DNA of 64,000 bases from Histomonas meleagridis (Eukaryota > Parabasalia > Tritrichomonadida > Dientamoebidae). Numbering within the stretch: the first letter of the stretch is position 1; each line of letters begins with the position of its first letter. A model generated the notes under the pieces. It ran no database searches. It was not told the DNA's origin and was given only the letters and a program-made list of their open reading frames with translations. Below are positions 1 through 8,970 of this stretch, piece by piece. The stretch lies in assembly GCA_020186115.1 (NCBI GenBank), contig WSYJ01000138.1, positions 372,001-436,000 on the forward strand, written 5' to 3'. The position numbers and the translations under genes are program-made.

Positions 1-2
1 TG

Positions 3-128
3 TTGGCAAGATATATATTTGGCAATAAGAAACAAGAACCATATTATCTCCTTGAGATGATGATTGAAAAAAATATAATTAATAAAAATATCATCAAACT
101 TCCACTCAAAAGCGCATCGTTGCTCTGA
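3..128 (+). pseudogene. Fragment of a DUF3447 ankyrin-family gene
   Basis: A reading frame entering from the left edge encodes residues like YLLEMMIEKNIINKNII and stops at TGA (126-128). It matches the N-terminal helical part of the four larger DUF3447 genes in this window, for example the segments containing YLLEQMI at about 62.2 kb on the minus strand and YLLDELIEQKLV at about 30.9 kb. Homologues continue for hundreds of residues after this point, but here nothing recognisable follows, so this is a truncated relic. Whether it was once complete to the left cannot be seen. Confidence 0.6.
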
Positions 129-193
129 AATATTCGTCGTTATATTTACAGAGAAATTTTATTTATTAATAATATTATTAATCGCCGATTATT

Positions 194-1954
194 CTATGCC
201 TGAAACATTTTTATGAACATATTCGACATCGCGAAACCTGCGGCCGACAGCTTCGCGTTATTTTCGGATACTTCCTTATATCTCTTTGTGAACACTTCTG
301 AGCTTTTCGCCACGCACCCGATCAAGTTGAGCAGCGACTTCTGCTTTTCTGTTTCTGTTGGCTTCGGGTACTCGACTTGCTGGTCGTAGTTTGCGATGGA
401 CACCACAAAGTTATATATCTCCTGATACCTGTTCATTATTTGTTCGTTGACTGTCGAAAGATAATCGAATCTCTCCGACAATGGCTGCAAGTTGAACATT
501 TGCTGCAGAAGTTGCGTGAATTGTATCGACGTATTTCGGCTTCGTGACTTAGGGACGCCAGCAACTTCATAGTTCGCGGGATCAGCCAAAATGGCAGTGG
601 TGTATCTGGAGCATATAAACATTGATAACGCATTAAAGACGGCGTGTCGAGTCTTAAGAACTAAGAAGACACTATTCCGTAAGACTGATGCGAAATGATG
701 GAACTGTGGTGAAATGTATTGGGATCCGCTTAAAAACTTATCGAGAACCCAATTTAATAGATTTAAGATATCTTGTACTCGTGACGTATCTTTTTCTCGA
801 ATACCTAAATCACCAGCTTCTGCTATCTTGGTAATAATTGGTAATAAGATGTTATTATGGAAATCTGTAGAAAATAAGTCATAATATACTTTGAATAAAA
901 AAGTAAGATGTGAGTTATGGCGTAAAATGGTGTCTTCATTAACATTAGTGGTGGATAATTCATTTGTGGAGACAAGAGTGACGAGCCTATGAACTAGCCC
1001 ATGATAAGAAAACACATTAAAAAGATCGCGCATCAATGACGGGCCGTGGCCCATCGTAATCACATCAAAGTCCAAAAGTGACAGAAGAACAAAACCGTCG
1101 GACGATAGAAGCGCTTTTTCAAATGCATCAACAAGTAATGGTGGATACGTAGAAGCTTCTTGACAAAATAAGTTGGGTAAAAGTGTGTCTGTATTGGACC
1201 AAATTTTGGTGGTATGATCTGATAATGGTTTAAGTTTAATTGATTCTTTAGGTGTCTTATAAACTTTGATATCATGGCCTGATAATTCTGTATGATCAAA
1301 TGGTGCTTGCTCTACAAGTTTTAGATTGTCATGACGATATAAATAAAATTGATTTGATTGTGTAACTAATGCCCAATATAGTTTTTTGTCTTTAAATATA
1401 CCTTGGCATCTTTTAAAAATGCCACAGAGTTTAACAATTTCACTTGTGTTGGAATACATTGAATTTAAATTAGATGGAATTAAAGATTGTCCAATCCATG
1501 CAACAATTTCATTGGTATTATCGTGACCATAAAAAAGAAGTGCAATTGCTGGAAAAGATGTTGCATAATTCTGAGGAATGCTTGTAAGGATAGTTCCTAT
1601 ATTAATAGGGAAAATATCTGTAACCATAGTGATGATGTAAGGAGGGAAAAGGTTTCCTAGCACTCGTCTTAGGTGAGATAAATCTTTATCTGATGAATAA
1701 TCTGCTGTCAAATCACCAATTTTGTTCAGAGGACCTTTCATAGAATCAATGTAGGAAAGATAATCACTTCCGTTAGGCAGAATCATTTTGCAGAATTCGC
1801 TTTCTTTTGCTTTTGGCGTTAACAATAATGCTGATTCTGTTAGATTGGAAAATTGGTAGAAAGGTTTAGCAAGCTCTTGGTTAAAAGCTTCGAATTTAGA
1901 CTGTGTATCTGGGTAATTATCGAAACAGATGTGGATTTCATACCTTTTCCGCAT
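194..1954 (-). CDS. RasGAP-domain-like protein
   Basis: The protein has 586 residues if it starts at the first ATG (1952-1954); the frame is open a little further upstream only from a GTG. The C-terminal half resembles a Ras GTPase-activating domain. The stretch ILRHNSHLTFLFKVYYDLF, followed by ILLPII, fits the family pattern around the arginine finger (F/LR-x-N-S ... K ... Y ... L ... LxPxI). A later block VFNALSMFICSRYTTAI fits the conserved helix that normally reads FLRFxCPAI, although the Pro is absent. The N-terminal ~280 residues are not recognised. Expected role: speeding GTP hydrolysis by a Ras-like GTPase in the cytosol. The assignment rests on motif spacing only, and the loss of CPA makes activity uncertain. 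Confidence 0.5.
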   Translation of the reverse strand: MRKRYEIHICFDNYPDTQSKFEAFNQELAKPFYQFSNLTESALLLTPKAKESEFCKMILPNGSDYLSYIDSMKGPLNKIGDLTADYSSDKDLSHLRRVLGNLFPPYIITMVTDIFPINIGTILTSIPQNYATSFPAIALLFYGHDNTNEIVAWIGQSLIPSNLNSMYSNTSEIVKLCGIFKRCQGIFKDKKLYWALVTQSNQFYLYRHDNLKLVEQAPFDHTELSGHDIKVYKTPKESIKLKPLSDHTTKIWSNTDTLLPNLFCQEASTYPPLLVDAFEKALLSSDGFVLLSLLDFDVITMGHGPSLMRDLFNVFSYHGLVHRLVTLVSTNELSTTNVNEDTILRHNSHLTFLFKVYYDLFSTDFHNNILLPIITKIAEAGDLGIREKDTSRVQDILNLLNWVLDKFLSGSQYISPQFHHFASVLRNSVFLVLKTRHAVFNALSMFICSRYTTAILADPANYEVAGVPKSRSRNTSIQFTQLLQQMFNLQPLSERFDYLSTVNEQIMNRYQEIYNFVVSIANYDQQVEYPKPTETEKQKSLLNLIGCVAKSSEVFTKRYKEVSENNAKLSAAGFAMSNMFIKMFQA

Positions 1955-2166
1955 CCAAGTGTTTTCTACAAGCACTTTTTAATTAGTTTACACAACCAGA
2001 ATAATCCTTGTGCAAAACTGCCGGTTAACATTGAATCAAACCGAAATTTTTGAATGCTTTATCTGCGCGTTTCCAAGTTATTCGAACCGATCCAAACCGC
2101 TTTTAGATGTAAAACATTCAATTAGATTTTATATCACATCACTTTATTCATTAATGAAAATGTACA

Positions 2167-3939
2167 TCAATTTTGGAGGTATACTTTGAAGTTCTTTTTG
2201 CCGCCTTCTTCGGCATAGATATCTTCAACTTCAACGTTAAGAATACCATTAATATCAACCAAAAATACAACTTTAATTGCGCCACGATTATCCTTCATGC
2301 TGAGATTTTGTATATGGAATTTTCCAAGTTCAGTGTTATATACCGTTTCTCTATTTTCTCCACTGAAAACTTTAAGAGCCAAAGAATTTTTGTTGGCGAT
2401 CATTGGACTAAAATAACTTGATTGAGATTTTGCTGGTAATTTTAATCCTTTTTTGAGCATTGTATGCATGCATTTCCGATTAACTTCGATTCCAATTGAA
2501 TGAGCAAGAACTGAATGATAATTAATTATTGGTATTGTTGGAGTTATTGGTATTGTTGGAGTTATTGGAGTTATTGGAGTTGTTTGAGTTGTTGGAGTTA
2601 TTGGAGTTGTTGGATCTTGTGGAGTTGTTTGAGTTGTTGGATCTTGTGGAGTTGTTTGAGTTGTTGGAGTTATTGGAGTTGTTGGATCTTGTGGAGTTGT
2701 TTGAGTTGTTGGATCTTGTGGAGTTGTTGGGATTATGGGAACATCGTCTTCGTCTTCTTCTTCTTTTTTAAGTATGTTTGCTGCTACTATAGCTGCGCCT
2801 GTAACGACGGCAGTATCAGAATCAATATTTTTATTAATTGTTCTTTCTTTGTTAAAATATTGCTCAATAATTTCAGCAACTTTTGGAATTCGTGAACTAC
2901 CTCCTACGAAAACAATTTGGTCAATATCTGTTTTCTGAAGACATGCTTCATTTAAGACATCTTCGATAGGAGCTATTATTTTAGAATAAAGTCCTTCATT
3001 TATCTCATTGAATGTAGAACGTTTTATCGATTCAACAAAATCAATTCCATTAATTAATGATGGAATAAATATTCTTGTAGATTGTGTTTGTGACAACGTT
3101 TTTTTTGTTTTCTCACATGCGCTCCTCATTAAAAACATTGCCCGTTGGTTTCCGTGGATATCAATTTTCTTTTTATCGTTTAAAATTTTGGCAAAATATT
3201 CAATCAAATTATTATCAAAATCTTGACCACCAAGATGCATATCACCATTCGATGCAACTGCTTCAAAATCATTGCCTTTAACCTTAAGTATTGATACATC
3301 AAGTGTTCCTCCACCAAAATCAAAAACAAAAATATTTCGAACATTTTCCGATTGTTCTTTAATGCCATACGCAATGGTGGCTGCAATTGGTTCAGGTAAA
3401 GTTCGAACAATATTGAGACCTGCAAGTTCGCCTGCTTTGATGGTTTCTTGAATTTGTAAAGGTGTAAAATAAGCAGGTACGGTAACAACTGCATCACGAA
3501 CAGAGACTTCGGATCCAAGATATTCTTCTGCGATTGCTTTTAAATGTTTTAAAATCTCAGAAGATATTTCAATTGGAGATATTTCTTTGACTTTATTTTG
3601 AAAGTTAACTTGTATCATTACATTATCTGATCCAACCCCAACAACTTTAAATGGCCATAATTTCATGTCATTTTGAATATGAGGATCATGAAATTTACGT
3701 CCAAGCATGCGCTTAGAATCAAATATTGATGAAGTTGGGTAAAAAATTGCTTGATCTTTTGCGGTGTCCCCTACCATTATTTCATCACCATAAGTAACAT
3801 AAGAAGGAATTGATCGACTTCCAGATGAACTACTTAATATCTCCACGAAACCATTTCTGATTATTGCAACGCTACTGTATGTTGTTCCAAGATCAATTCC
3901 AATAATTACTTTTTTAGTTTTCTTTGGATCTTTGATCAT
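2167..3939 (-). CDS. Atypical Hsp70 with Pro/Thr-repeat linker and no lid
   Basis: The product has 590 residues, starting at the ATG at 3937-3939, which leaves 95 bp to the divergent neighbour; a longer upstream frame would overlap that gene and is hydrophobic, so it was rejected. The ATPase domain is intact: IGIDLGTTYSSVA (phosphate 1), a VPAYF segment, FDFGGGTLDVS (phosphate 2) and VGGSSRIPKV (adenosine loop). Instead of the usual short hydrophobic linker there is an acidic patch (EEEDEDD) and about 85 residues of TTPQDPTTQ/TPITP repeats. A beta substrate-binding domain follows (IGIEV ... NGILNVEVED) and the protein stops 20 residues later, so the alpha-helical lid is missing. ER signal and KDEL/EEVD tails are absent, so it is probably cytosolic. 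It is a clear Hsp70 family member, but linker-driven allostery may be lost. Confidence 0.85.
   Translation of the reverse strand: MIKDPKKTKKVIIGIDLGTTYSSVAIIRNGFVEILSSSSGSRSIPSYVTYGDEIMVGDTAKDQAIFYPTSSIFDSKRMLGRKFHDPHIQNDMKLWPFKVVGVGSDNVMIQVNFQNKVKEISPIEISSEILKHLKAIAEEYLGSEVSVRDAVVTVPAYFTPLQIQETIKAGELAGLNIVRTLPEPIAATIAYGIKEQSENVRNIFVFDFGGGTLDVSILKVKGNDFEAVASNGDMHLGGQDFDNNLIEYFAKILNDKKKIDIHGNQRAMFLMRSACEKTKKTLSQTQSTRIFIPSLINGIDFVESIKRSTFNEINEGLYSKIIAPIEDVLNEACLQKTDIDQIVFVGGSSRIPKVAEIIEQYFNKERTINKNIDSDTAVVTGAAIVAANILKKEEEDEDDVPIIPTTPQDPTTQTTPQDPTTPITPTTQTTPQDPTTQTTPQDPTTPITPTTQTTPITPITPTIPITPTIPIINYHSVLAHSIGIEVNRKCMHTMLKKGLKLPAKSQSSYFSPMIANKNSLALKVFSGENRETVYNTELGKFHIQNLSMKDNRGAIKVVFLVDINGILNVEVEDIYAEEGGKKNFKVYLQN
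2529..2732 (-). repeat. Coding Pro/Thr repeat tract inside the Hsp70 gene
   Basis: Units of 9-30 bp encoding TTPQDPTTQ and TPITP are arranged in higher-order duplications (the pattern TTPQDPTTQ TTPQDPTTPITPTTQ occurs twice). All units stay in frame. Such tracts change length readily by slippage or unequal exchange. Confidence 0.85.
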
Positions 3940-4034
3940 TTTTAAAAATAAAACCAAAATATGCCAAAAATTAAAGAACTTGCCAAATAAACGGTCGAAA
4001 AGCGAAACTTTAAAAAGTGGCAAAAACGTTATAA
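3940..4034. promoter_or_regulatory. Shared promoter between Hsp70 and LRR genes
   Basis: The 95 bp spacer separates divergent start codons. It holds AACGGTCGA at 3989-3997, a match to the AACGG-type motif found before many genes here and similar to the M3/Myb elements described in Trichomonas. Neither side has a good TCAYTWYTCATTA initiator. Confidence 0.4.
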
Positions 4035-4967
4035 ATGAAAAATAAAATTTCAAAGTTCCCAGGGCCTCTTTCAGAAATAGCATCACATCTATCAGAAAGT
4101 GCTTTTAATATGGAAGAAATTGTTGCTGATGGAACCGGTTTTACTAATTTAATTTCAGAAGATTTAAAACGTTTTCCAAATCTACAATATCTTTTTATTC
4201 CTAATAATAAATTACAGACTCTCAATAACCTTGAAAATAATATTCGGCTAAAATTTATTGATGCAAGAAATAATGAAATATCAGAAATAGAAATTCCAAA
4301 ACTTGAATTTGTTAATGAACTTTACCTATCAAATAACAAACTTCAAGACCTTCATAAGACAATGTCAAAACTATTACATATGAAATTTCTTCAAACATTA
4401 GATTTGAGAGGGAATCCACTCACTCTTGAAACAGGTTATCGTCAGTATGTAATCTCACTCTTTCCGAACTTGAAGGTTCTTGATGGAATTACTGTTGTTC
4501 GATCTGAAAGAAATCGAAATAATGCTAATAGAAAAATTCAATCACGAAATTACTCTGTTTTCCAAACAATTACATCTCGTCCTCATTCATCTCCTGATCA
4601 GATTATCCAAGAAAAAGCTGAAAGAATCAGAAGAAAACAAGAAATTAAAAAATGGAAAGAAGAAGAAAAAATGACTGAAATTGCTAGAAAAAGAAAAGCA
4701 GAGTTTGAAGAAGCAGCAAAAAAAGAACCACCTATTCCGGATGGATTAGATTTTTTGGGTAAAAGTCAAATGTATAAATATAATAAAGACGAAAAAAGAC
4801 CTAAAAGTCAAACTCGAACTCCAACGCGAATGTACTTAAAGGTTCCTTTTTATACGAAAACAGAAACTATTGATGATGAAAATGATCTTCGAATGATAAA
4901 GTTAAATCCAAGGTTACCAAATATTTTTGCGAATAAGGTTTCATATACTAAAAAGTTTCCTAAATAG
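4035..4967 (+). CDS. Leucine-rich repeat protein, SDS22-like, with charged coiled-coil tail
   Basis: The product has 310 residues. Residues about 25-155 contain four or five LRRs of the SDS22 type (LQYLFIPNNKLQTLNNL, KFIDARNNEISEI, NELYLSNNKLQDL, LQTLDLRGNPLTLE) closed by an LRR cap (YRQYVISLFPNLKVLDG). Residues about 180-235 are highly charged (QEKAERIRRKQEIKKWKEEE) and probably form a coiled coil. This layout is common in axonemal and centrosomal LRR proteins. A flagellate would use such a protein as a structural adaptor, but no specific partner can be named. The ATG lies only 95 bp from the divergent Hsp70 gene. Confidence 0.75.
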   Translation: MKNKISKFPGPLSEIASHLSESAFNMEEIVADGTGFTNLISEDLKRFPNLQYLFIPNNKLQTLNNLENNIRLKFIDARNNEISEIEIPKLEFVNELYLSNNKLQDLHKTMSKLLHMKFLQTLDLRGNPLTLETGYRQYVISLFPNLKVLDGITVVRSERNRNNANRKIQSRNYSVFQTITSRPHSSPDQIIQEKAERIRRKQEIKKWKEEEKMTEIARKRKAEFEEAAKKEPPIPDGLDFLGKSQMYKYNKDEKRPKSQTRTPTRMYLKVPFYTKTETIDDENDLRMIKLNPRLPNIFANKVSYTKKFPK

Positions 4968-5078
4968 ATCAATAATTGGATAGTTCCAATTCTTGAAATA
5001 AGTTTTTTTGACTTAAATATTGAAATAAATTGTAAACTATTTAATTTTTTGTAGAACAAAATTTTATTTCACATTTGG

Positions 5079-6599
5079 ATGAAGATAGGCTTCGACAGTG
5101 CAAAATATCTTGATGCTCAAAAAGAAAAGATCATTCAAAGACTTAAAAAAAGCGGAGATAAACTATATATTGAATTTGGTGGAAAACTTCTTTTTGATTA
5201 TCATGCTTCAAGAGTTTTACCTGGTTATGATCCAAATAACAAAATTAAGCTCCTTCAAGAATTATCAACAGAAATTGATATTATTCTTTGCGTAAATGCT
5301 AGTGATATAGAAAGACATAAACTAAGAGCTGATTTTGGAATTAGTTACGATTTAGATGTCCTTAAGATTATTGATGACCTAAAAAGCTTTTCTCTTCCAG
5401 TTACTACTGTTGTTATAACGCAATACAAAAACCAACGCTCAGCAACATCATTTAAAAATAAGTTAGAAAATATGGGAATTCAAGTTTGTTGTCATCCATT
5501 TATTCAAGGATATCCAACAGATATTGAAAACATTGTTAGTGAAAAGGGTTTTGGGTCATGTCAATATATTGAAACCACCAAAAAAATTGTTGTTGTAACC
5601 GCTCCAGGACCTGGAAGTGGGAAATTAGCAACATGTCTAAGCCAACTTTATCATGAATCAATGAGAGGCATCAAAGCTGGATATGCTAAATTTGAAACAT
5701 TTCCTATTTGGAATATGCCACTTGACCATCCTGTTAATGTTGCCTACGAAGCCGCTACTTTAGATCTTGAGGATTATAACCTAATTGATCCATTTCATGA
5801 AGAAGCCTATCATATTAGTTCTGTCAACTATAACCGTGATGTTGAAGCATTTCCTGTTCTAAGGAGTATCTTTGAAAAAATCACCAAATCCGAATGTATA
5901 TATAAATCACCTACTGATATGGGAATTAATTGCATATCAGAAGGAATTATTTCTGATGAAGTCATTCGAGAAGCATCTAAACAGGAAATAATATGTAGAC
6001 ATCTTAGATGTATTGCAGATTTTGCCGAAGGAATTACAACTAAATCTTCAGTCATGAAATCGCAATCATTATTACAAAAAGTTGGAGCCTCAATTGAGGA
6101 CAGAGTTGTAGTTGCAGCAGCTCGAAAAGCAGCTGAAACTTCTAAAACAATTCCAGGGAAAGGTAACCATGGAATTTTTTGTGGTGCTGCTATTCAACTT
6201 AAAGATGGAACAGTTATAAAAGGATATAATTCACCTGAACTCCATTCTGCAAGTGCTGTTTTAATAAATGCTGGGAAAAAGTTGTCAGGAATTCCAGATG
6301 AAATGCATTTGTTAGCTCCTGGAATTCTACAATCAATAGGTAACATGAAAGAAAACATTTATAATACAACATCAGCAAGTCTTGATGTAAACGAGTTATT
6401 GATTGTACTTGGTGTATCATCAATAATGAATCCTGCTGTTGTGTCTGTATTAGAAAGCTTTAAAAAGTTAGCTGGATGCGAAATGCATTTAACTCATATT
6501 CCAACTGAAGGTGATACAAGTGGAATACGAAAACTTGGAATACGTGTAACATATGATCCAAATAGATCCACAAATAAGTTATTTATAAATCATAATTAA
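5079..6599 (+). CDS. DUF1846 (UPF0371) family protein, probably of bacterial origin
   Basis: The product has 506 residues, about the length of the bacterial DUF1846 family, and begins like it (IGFDSAKYLDAQKEKI, then KLYIEFGGKLLFDYHASRVLPGYDP). A glycine-rich segment VVTAPGPGSGKLATCLSQLYHE near residue 175 resembles a nucleotide-binding P-loop, and the family is often noted to carry one. The biochemical function is not known to me. The family is mainly bacterial (Firmicutes), so lateral transfer is the simplest explanation, although codon use looks like the neighbours. No signal peptide or membrane segment is visible. Confidence 0.8.
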   Translation: MKIGFDSAKYLDAQKEKIIQRLKKSGDKLYIEFGGKLLFDYHASRVLPGYDPNNKIKLLQELSTEIDIILCVNASDIERHKLRADFGISYDLDVLKIIDDLKSFSLPVTTVVITQYKNQRSATSFKNKLENMGIQVCCHPFIQGYPTDIENIVSEKGFGSCQYIETTKKIVVVTAPGPGSGKLATCLSQLYHESMRGIKAGYAKFETFPIWNMPLDHPVNVAYEAATLDLEDYNLIDPFHEEAYHISSVNYNRDVEAFPVLRSIFEKITKSECIYKSPTDMGINCISEGIISDEVIREASKQEIICRHLRCIADFAEGITTKSSVMKSQSLLQKVGASIEDRVVVAAARKAAETSKTIPGKGNHGIFCGAAIQLKDGTVIKGYNSPELHSASAVLINAGKKLSGIPDEMHLLAPGILQSIGNMKENIYNTTSASLDVNELLIVLGVSSIMNPAVVSVLESFKKLAGCEMHLTHIPTEGDTSGIRKLGIRVTYDPNRSTNKLFINHN

Positions 6600-7097
6600 C
6601 TTACTACATTTTTATTCTTCTAAATAAACATTTTTATTTTAAAATTTAATAATTAAGTTTTAATGCTCTCTCTATTTCAAATTATTAGCTATCATCATAT
6701 TAATGTTTTTCATCTTAGGCAGATTGCTGCAGCACACAGATTCACATTGTTTTTCATGTTAAGTGATTATTTAATCAGAATGTTGGCAACACAATGCACA
6801 TTTTGCTCTATTTTTACCCAAAATGAAAAACATTACAACATATTAAATAACAAATAATCGAAAAACACAAAAACGAATGGAAATCGCAACCAAATGCATT
6901 GATATAAAGAAAATTTTGAATTCCTTTAAATTAATTCTTGGTGCAAAAATTAAAAATATATTAATAACTTTCCACAATTAGAAGATTTATCGAGAACTTT
7001 TATTTTTTAAGCAACCTTAAAACGAATTCTCTGTGGGGTGTAATGTAAGGATGGGGATTGATAAATATCGATAAAATAAACGGCTTTATCAGCTGAT
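6600..7097. other. Intergenic region without recognised gene
   Basis: AT-rich spacer of about 500 bp. It contains a 64-codon frame (6663-6857) with no family resemblance and low-complexity composition, which was not accepted as a gene. Near the right end a short stretch repeats TATCGATA-like elements (about 7060-7110). Confidence 0.6.
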
Positions 7098-7172
7098 AAC
7101 GGTTTATCGATTCAACAGAGCCCAACGTTAGTGTAATGTTCTGAAATTGATTTACGATATCACTTCACATTT
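7098..7172 (+). promoter_or_regulatory. Serpin promoter: AACGGTTTA motif and initiator
   Basis: AACGGTTTA lies at 7098-7106. TCACTTCACATTT at 7160-7172 matches the trichomonad initiator TCAYTWYTCATTA at 11 of 13 positions. If transcription starts at its first A, the leader before the ATG at 7190 is 28 nt, as is normal in trichomonads. Confidence 0.55.
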
Positions 7173-7189
7173 AAATTTGAAGGTTGGAA

Positions 7190-8311
7190 ATGGGGGGATT
7201 CTTATCATTTCTTTCAGAGCCATCCAAGAACACAAGAAATTCAAACAAGCTAGCGTTTGACATGTTTAAGTTATTGGCAGAACCTGAAAAGAATAACATT
7301 GTTTCACCAATCAGTATTTATATAATTTTGTCAATGACACCATCATTATTCAAGGGACAAACCAGATCTGAAATTATTAAAATACTTAAACTTGACAATG
7401 ACGTTTCAGATGAAGTAATTGCTTCAGAACTTCGAACCTTGATTGATCAAGAAAGTAGGAGTTGTGTTAATACATACAATCAAATTTGGGTCAACAAACT
7501 TTTAAATATCCCAAACTCTTTATTTAAGTGTCTTGATGATGTCGGAATTAAAATTGAACAAGAAATTTTTCCAGAACCGGCAACGAGCATGATCAACTCA
7601 GCGGCCAAAAGAGCCACAGGAGGTGTAATTCCCAAAGTCGTTGATAACTTAAGGAGTGATACATCTATGGTTTTAATCAATGCAATATACTTTAACTCTA
7701 AATGGAAGACCAAATTTGATATGAAAGCTCAAAGCCCAAATGACATATGGAAATTTACATATGATGATTCAATTCCAATGAGGTACATGGTTATCAATTC
7801 CATCAACTTACCAGTAGCCAATCTTCCTACTTTTAAAATGGTTTGTATTCCTTACCAAGATGATTATTCGATGGTTATTTGTCTTCCATATAAAATAACA
7901 CCACCAGAAATCACTGAAGAAGAATTTATGAATGGAATCAATTCGATGTCAAACACCAAAATCAGATTAATAATGCCAAAGTTCGAATTGTCATCCGACA
8001 TAGACCTTATTCCTGTTATGAAATCACTTGGAATGAATTTGATTTTCTCGGAAAATGCTGAATGCCCTAACGAAGAATTCCAGTATTATGTTACAGGATT
8101 TTATCAGAAAGCAAAAATCGATGTTTCTGAGACTTCAACAGTCGCAGCTGCTGTGTCAGTATTGGAATTCCATAAGAAATCCGGCGGATTTTCTTTTAAT
8201 AGCGAGCCACAAATAATTTGGGTAAACCACCCTTTCTTTTTCGTGATAATGAACAATTCAACAAATGCAATATTGTTTGCTGGAAATGTATATATGCCAA
8301 AATCTGAATAA
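7190..8311 (+). CDS. Serpin (serine protease inhibitor family)
   Basis: The product has 373 residues from the ATG at 7190, a usual serpin length. Landmarks are NIVSPISIYIILSM (helix B), LINAIYFNSKWKTKFD (strand 3A), the hinge IDVSETSTVAAAVSVLE and the C-terminal block HPFFFVIMNNSTNAILFAGNVYMP. The hinge keeps Thr at P14 and small residues at P12-P9, which suggests an inhibitory serpin. Counting from there, P1-P1' falls near Lys-Ser of the segment FHKKSGG, so a trypsin-like target is possible; this is inference. No signal peptide is visible at the N-terminus, which suggests a cytosolic protein or an unconventional export route. Serpins are patchy in protists. Confidence 0.9.
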   Translation: MGGFLSFLSEPSKNTRNSNKLAFDMFKLLAEPEKNNIVSPISIYIILSMTPSLFKGQTRSEIIKILKLDNDVSDEVIASELRTLIDQESRSCVNTYNQIWVNKLLNIPNSLFKCLDDVGIKIEQEIFPEPATSMINSAAKRATGGVIPKVVDNLRSDTSMVLINAIYFNSKWKTKFDMKAQSPNDIWKFTYDDSIPMRYMVINSINLPVANLPTFKMVCIPYQDDYSMVICLPYKITPPEITEEEFMNGINSMSNTKIRLIMPKFELSSDIDLIPVMKSLGMNLIFSENAECPNEEFQYYVTGFYQKAKIDVSETSTVAAAVSVLEFHKKSGGFSFNSEPQIIWVNHPFFFVIMNNSTNAILFAGNVYMPKSE

Positions 8312-8735
8312 ATAAATAATTTCATTAAATACGAAATAAAACAAATTTTTTTGAGGTAATGTTGTGAATTAATTAATTTGCAAATAATGATAAACATGCG
8401 ATTAAATGGAATTATGAAAATGAAAAATCTGTTTAATTAATTCCCAAATATTATTTCGAAATAGAAAATTATTAAAATAAATTTTGAAAAAATAAACATT
8501 AGCAATACCTTCTTGTTCAATAAGTAGTTTATCTATGTCTGTATTACCTTTCAAAGAAATAATTATTGGTACTGTTCAAAATAATTTAAACAATATTCAA
8601 ATATAATTTTATTGGTAACAGATAAAAATAGACCTCAAAAGGACTTTGTCTACCTTATATAAGGTCGATAGATTATAGTTTTATTCCAAAAATAAATCAA
8701 CCTTTAAAACAAAACCTGACTTAGAACACATCCAA

Positions 8736-8914
8736 AGAAGTTATCATTCACACAAACATAAATTCGCAATCGAACAAACATTTTAACCATTGATTTCTTT
8801 AAGTCTTTTTGTTATTCTAAATTCAACAAATAAATCGAAATTTAATTCGCATTGTTTTGCATACAGAAGTTCTTATTCACTCAAACATAAATTCGCAATC
8901 GAACGAACATTTTA
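8736..8914. repeat. Two 50-bp direct repeats, 129 bp apart
   Basis: The 50-bp segments 8736-8785 and 8865-8914 are nearly identical, sharing ACATAAATTCGCAATCGAAC and flanks. They lie between the serpin (ends 8311) and the BspA-like gene (ends 8971). The rest of the 8312-8970 spacer is AT-rich and shows no gene. Confidence 0.75.
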
Positions 8915-8970
8915 TTTAATTATCAATTTTATGTATATTGCACTCAAAATTAAAAACAATTACCGTTTAC

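Noticed and set aside
2515-2895. Cys/Trp-rich and Leu-rich frames opposite the Hsp70 repeats
   Set aside because: Antisense of the Pro/Thr-repeat region; composition follows from the repeats.
3940-4086. N-terminal extension of Hsp70
   Set aside because: It would overlap the divergent LRR gene, is hydrophobic and lies before the conserved Hsp70 start.
6663-6857. 64-codon frame upstream of the serpin
   Set aside because: No homology, no promoter motif in front and composition of spacer DNA.
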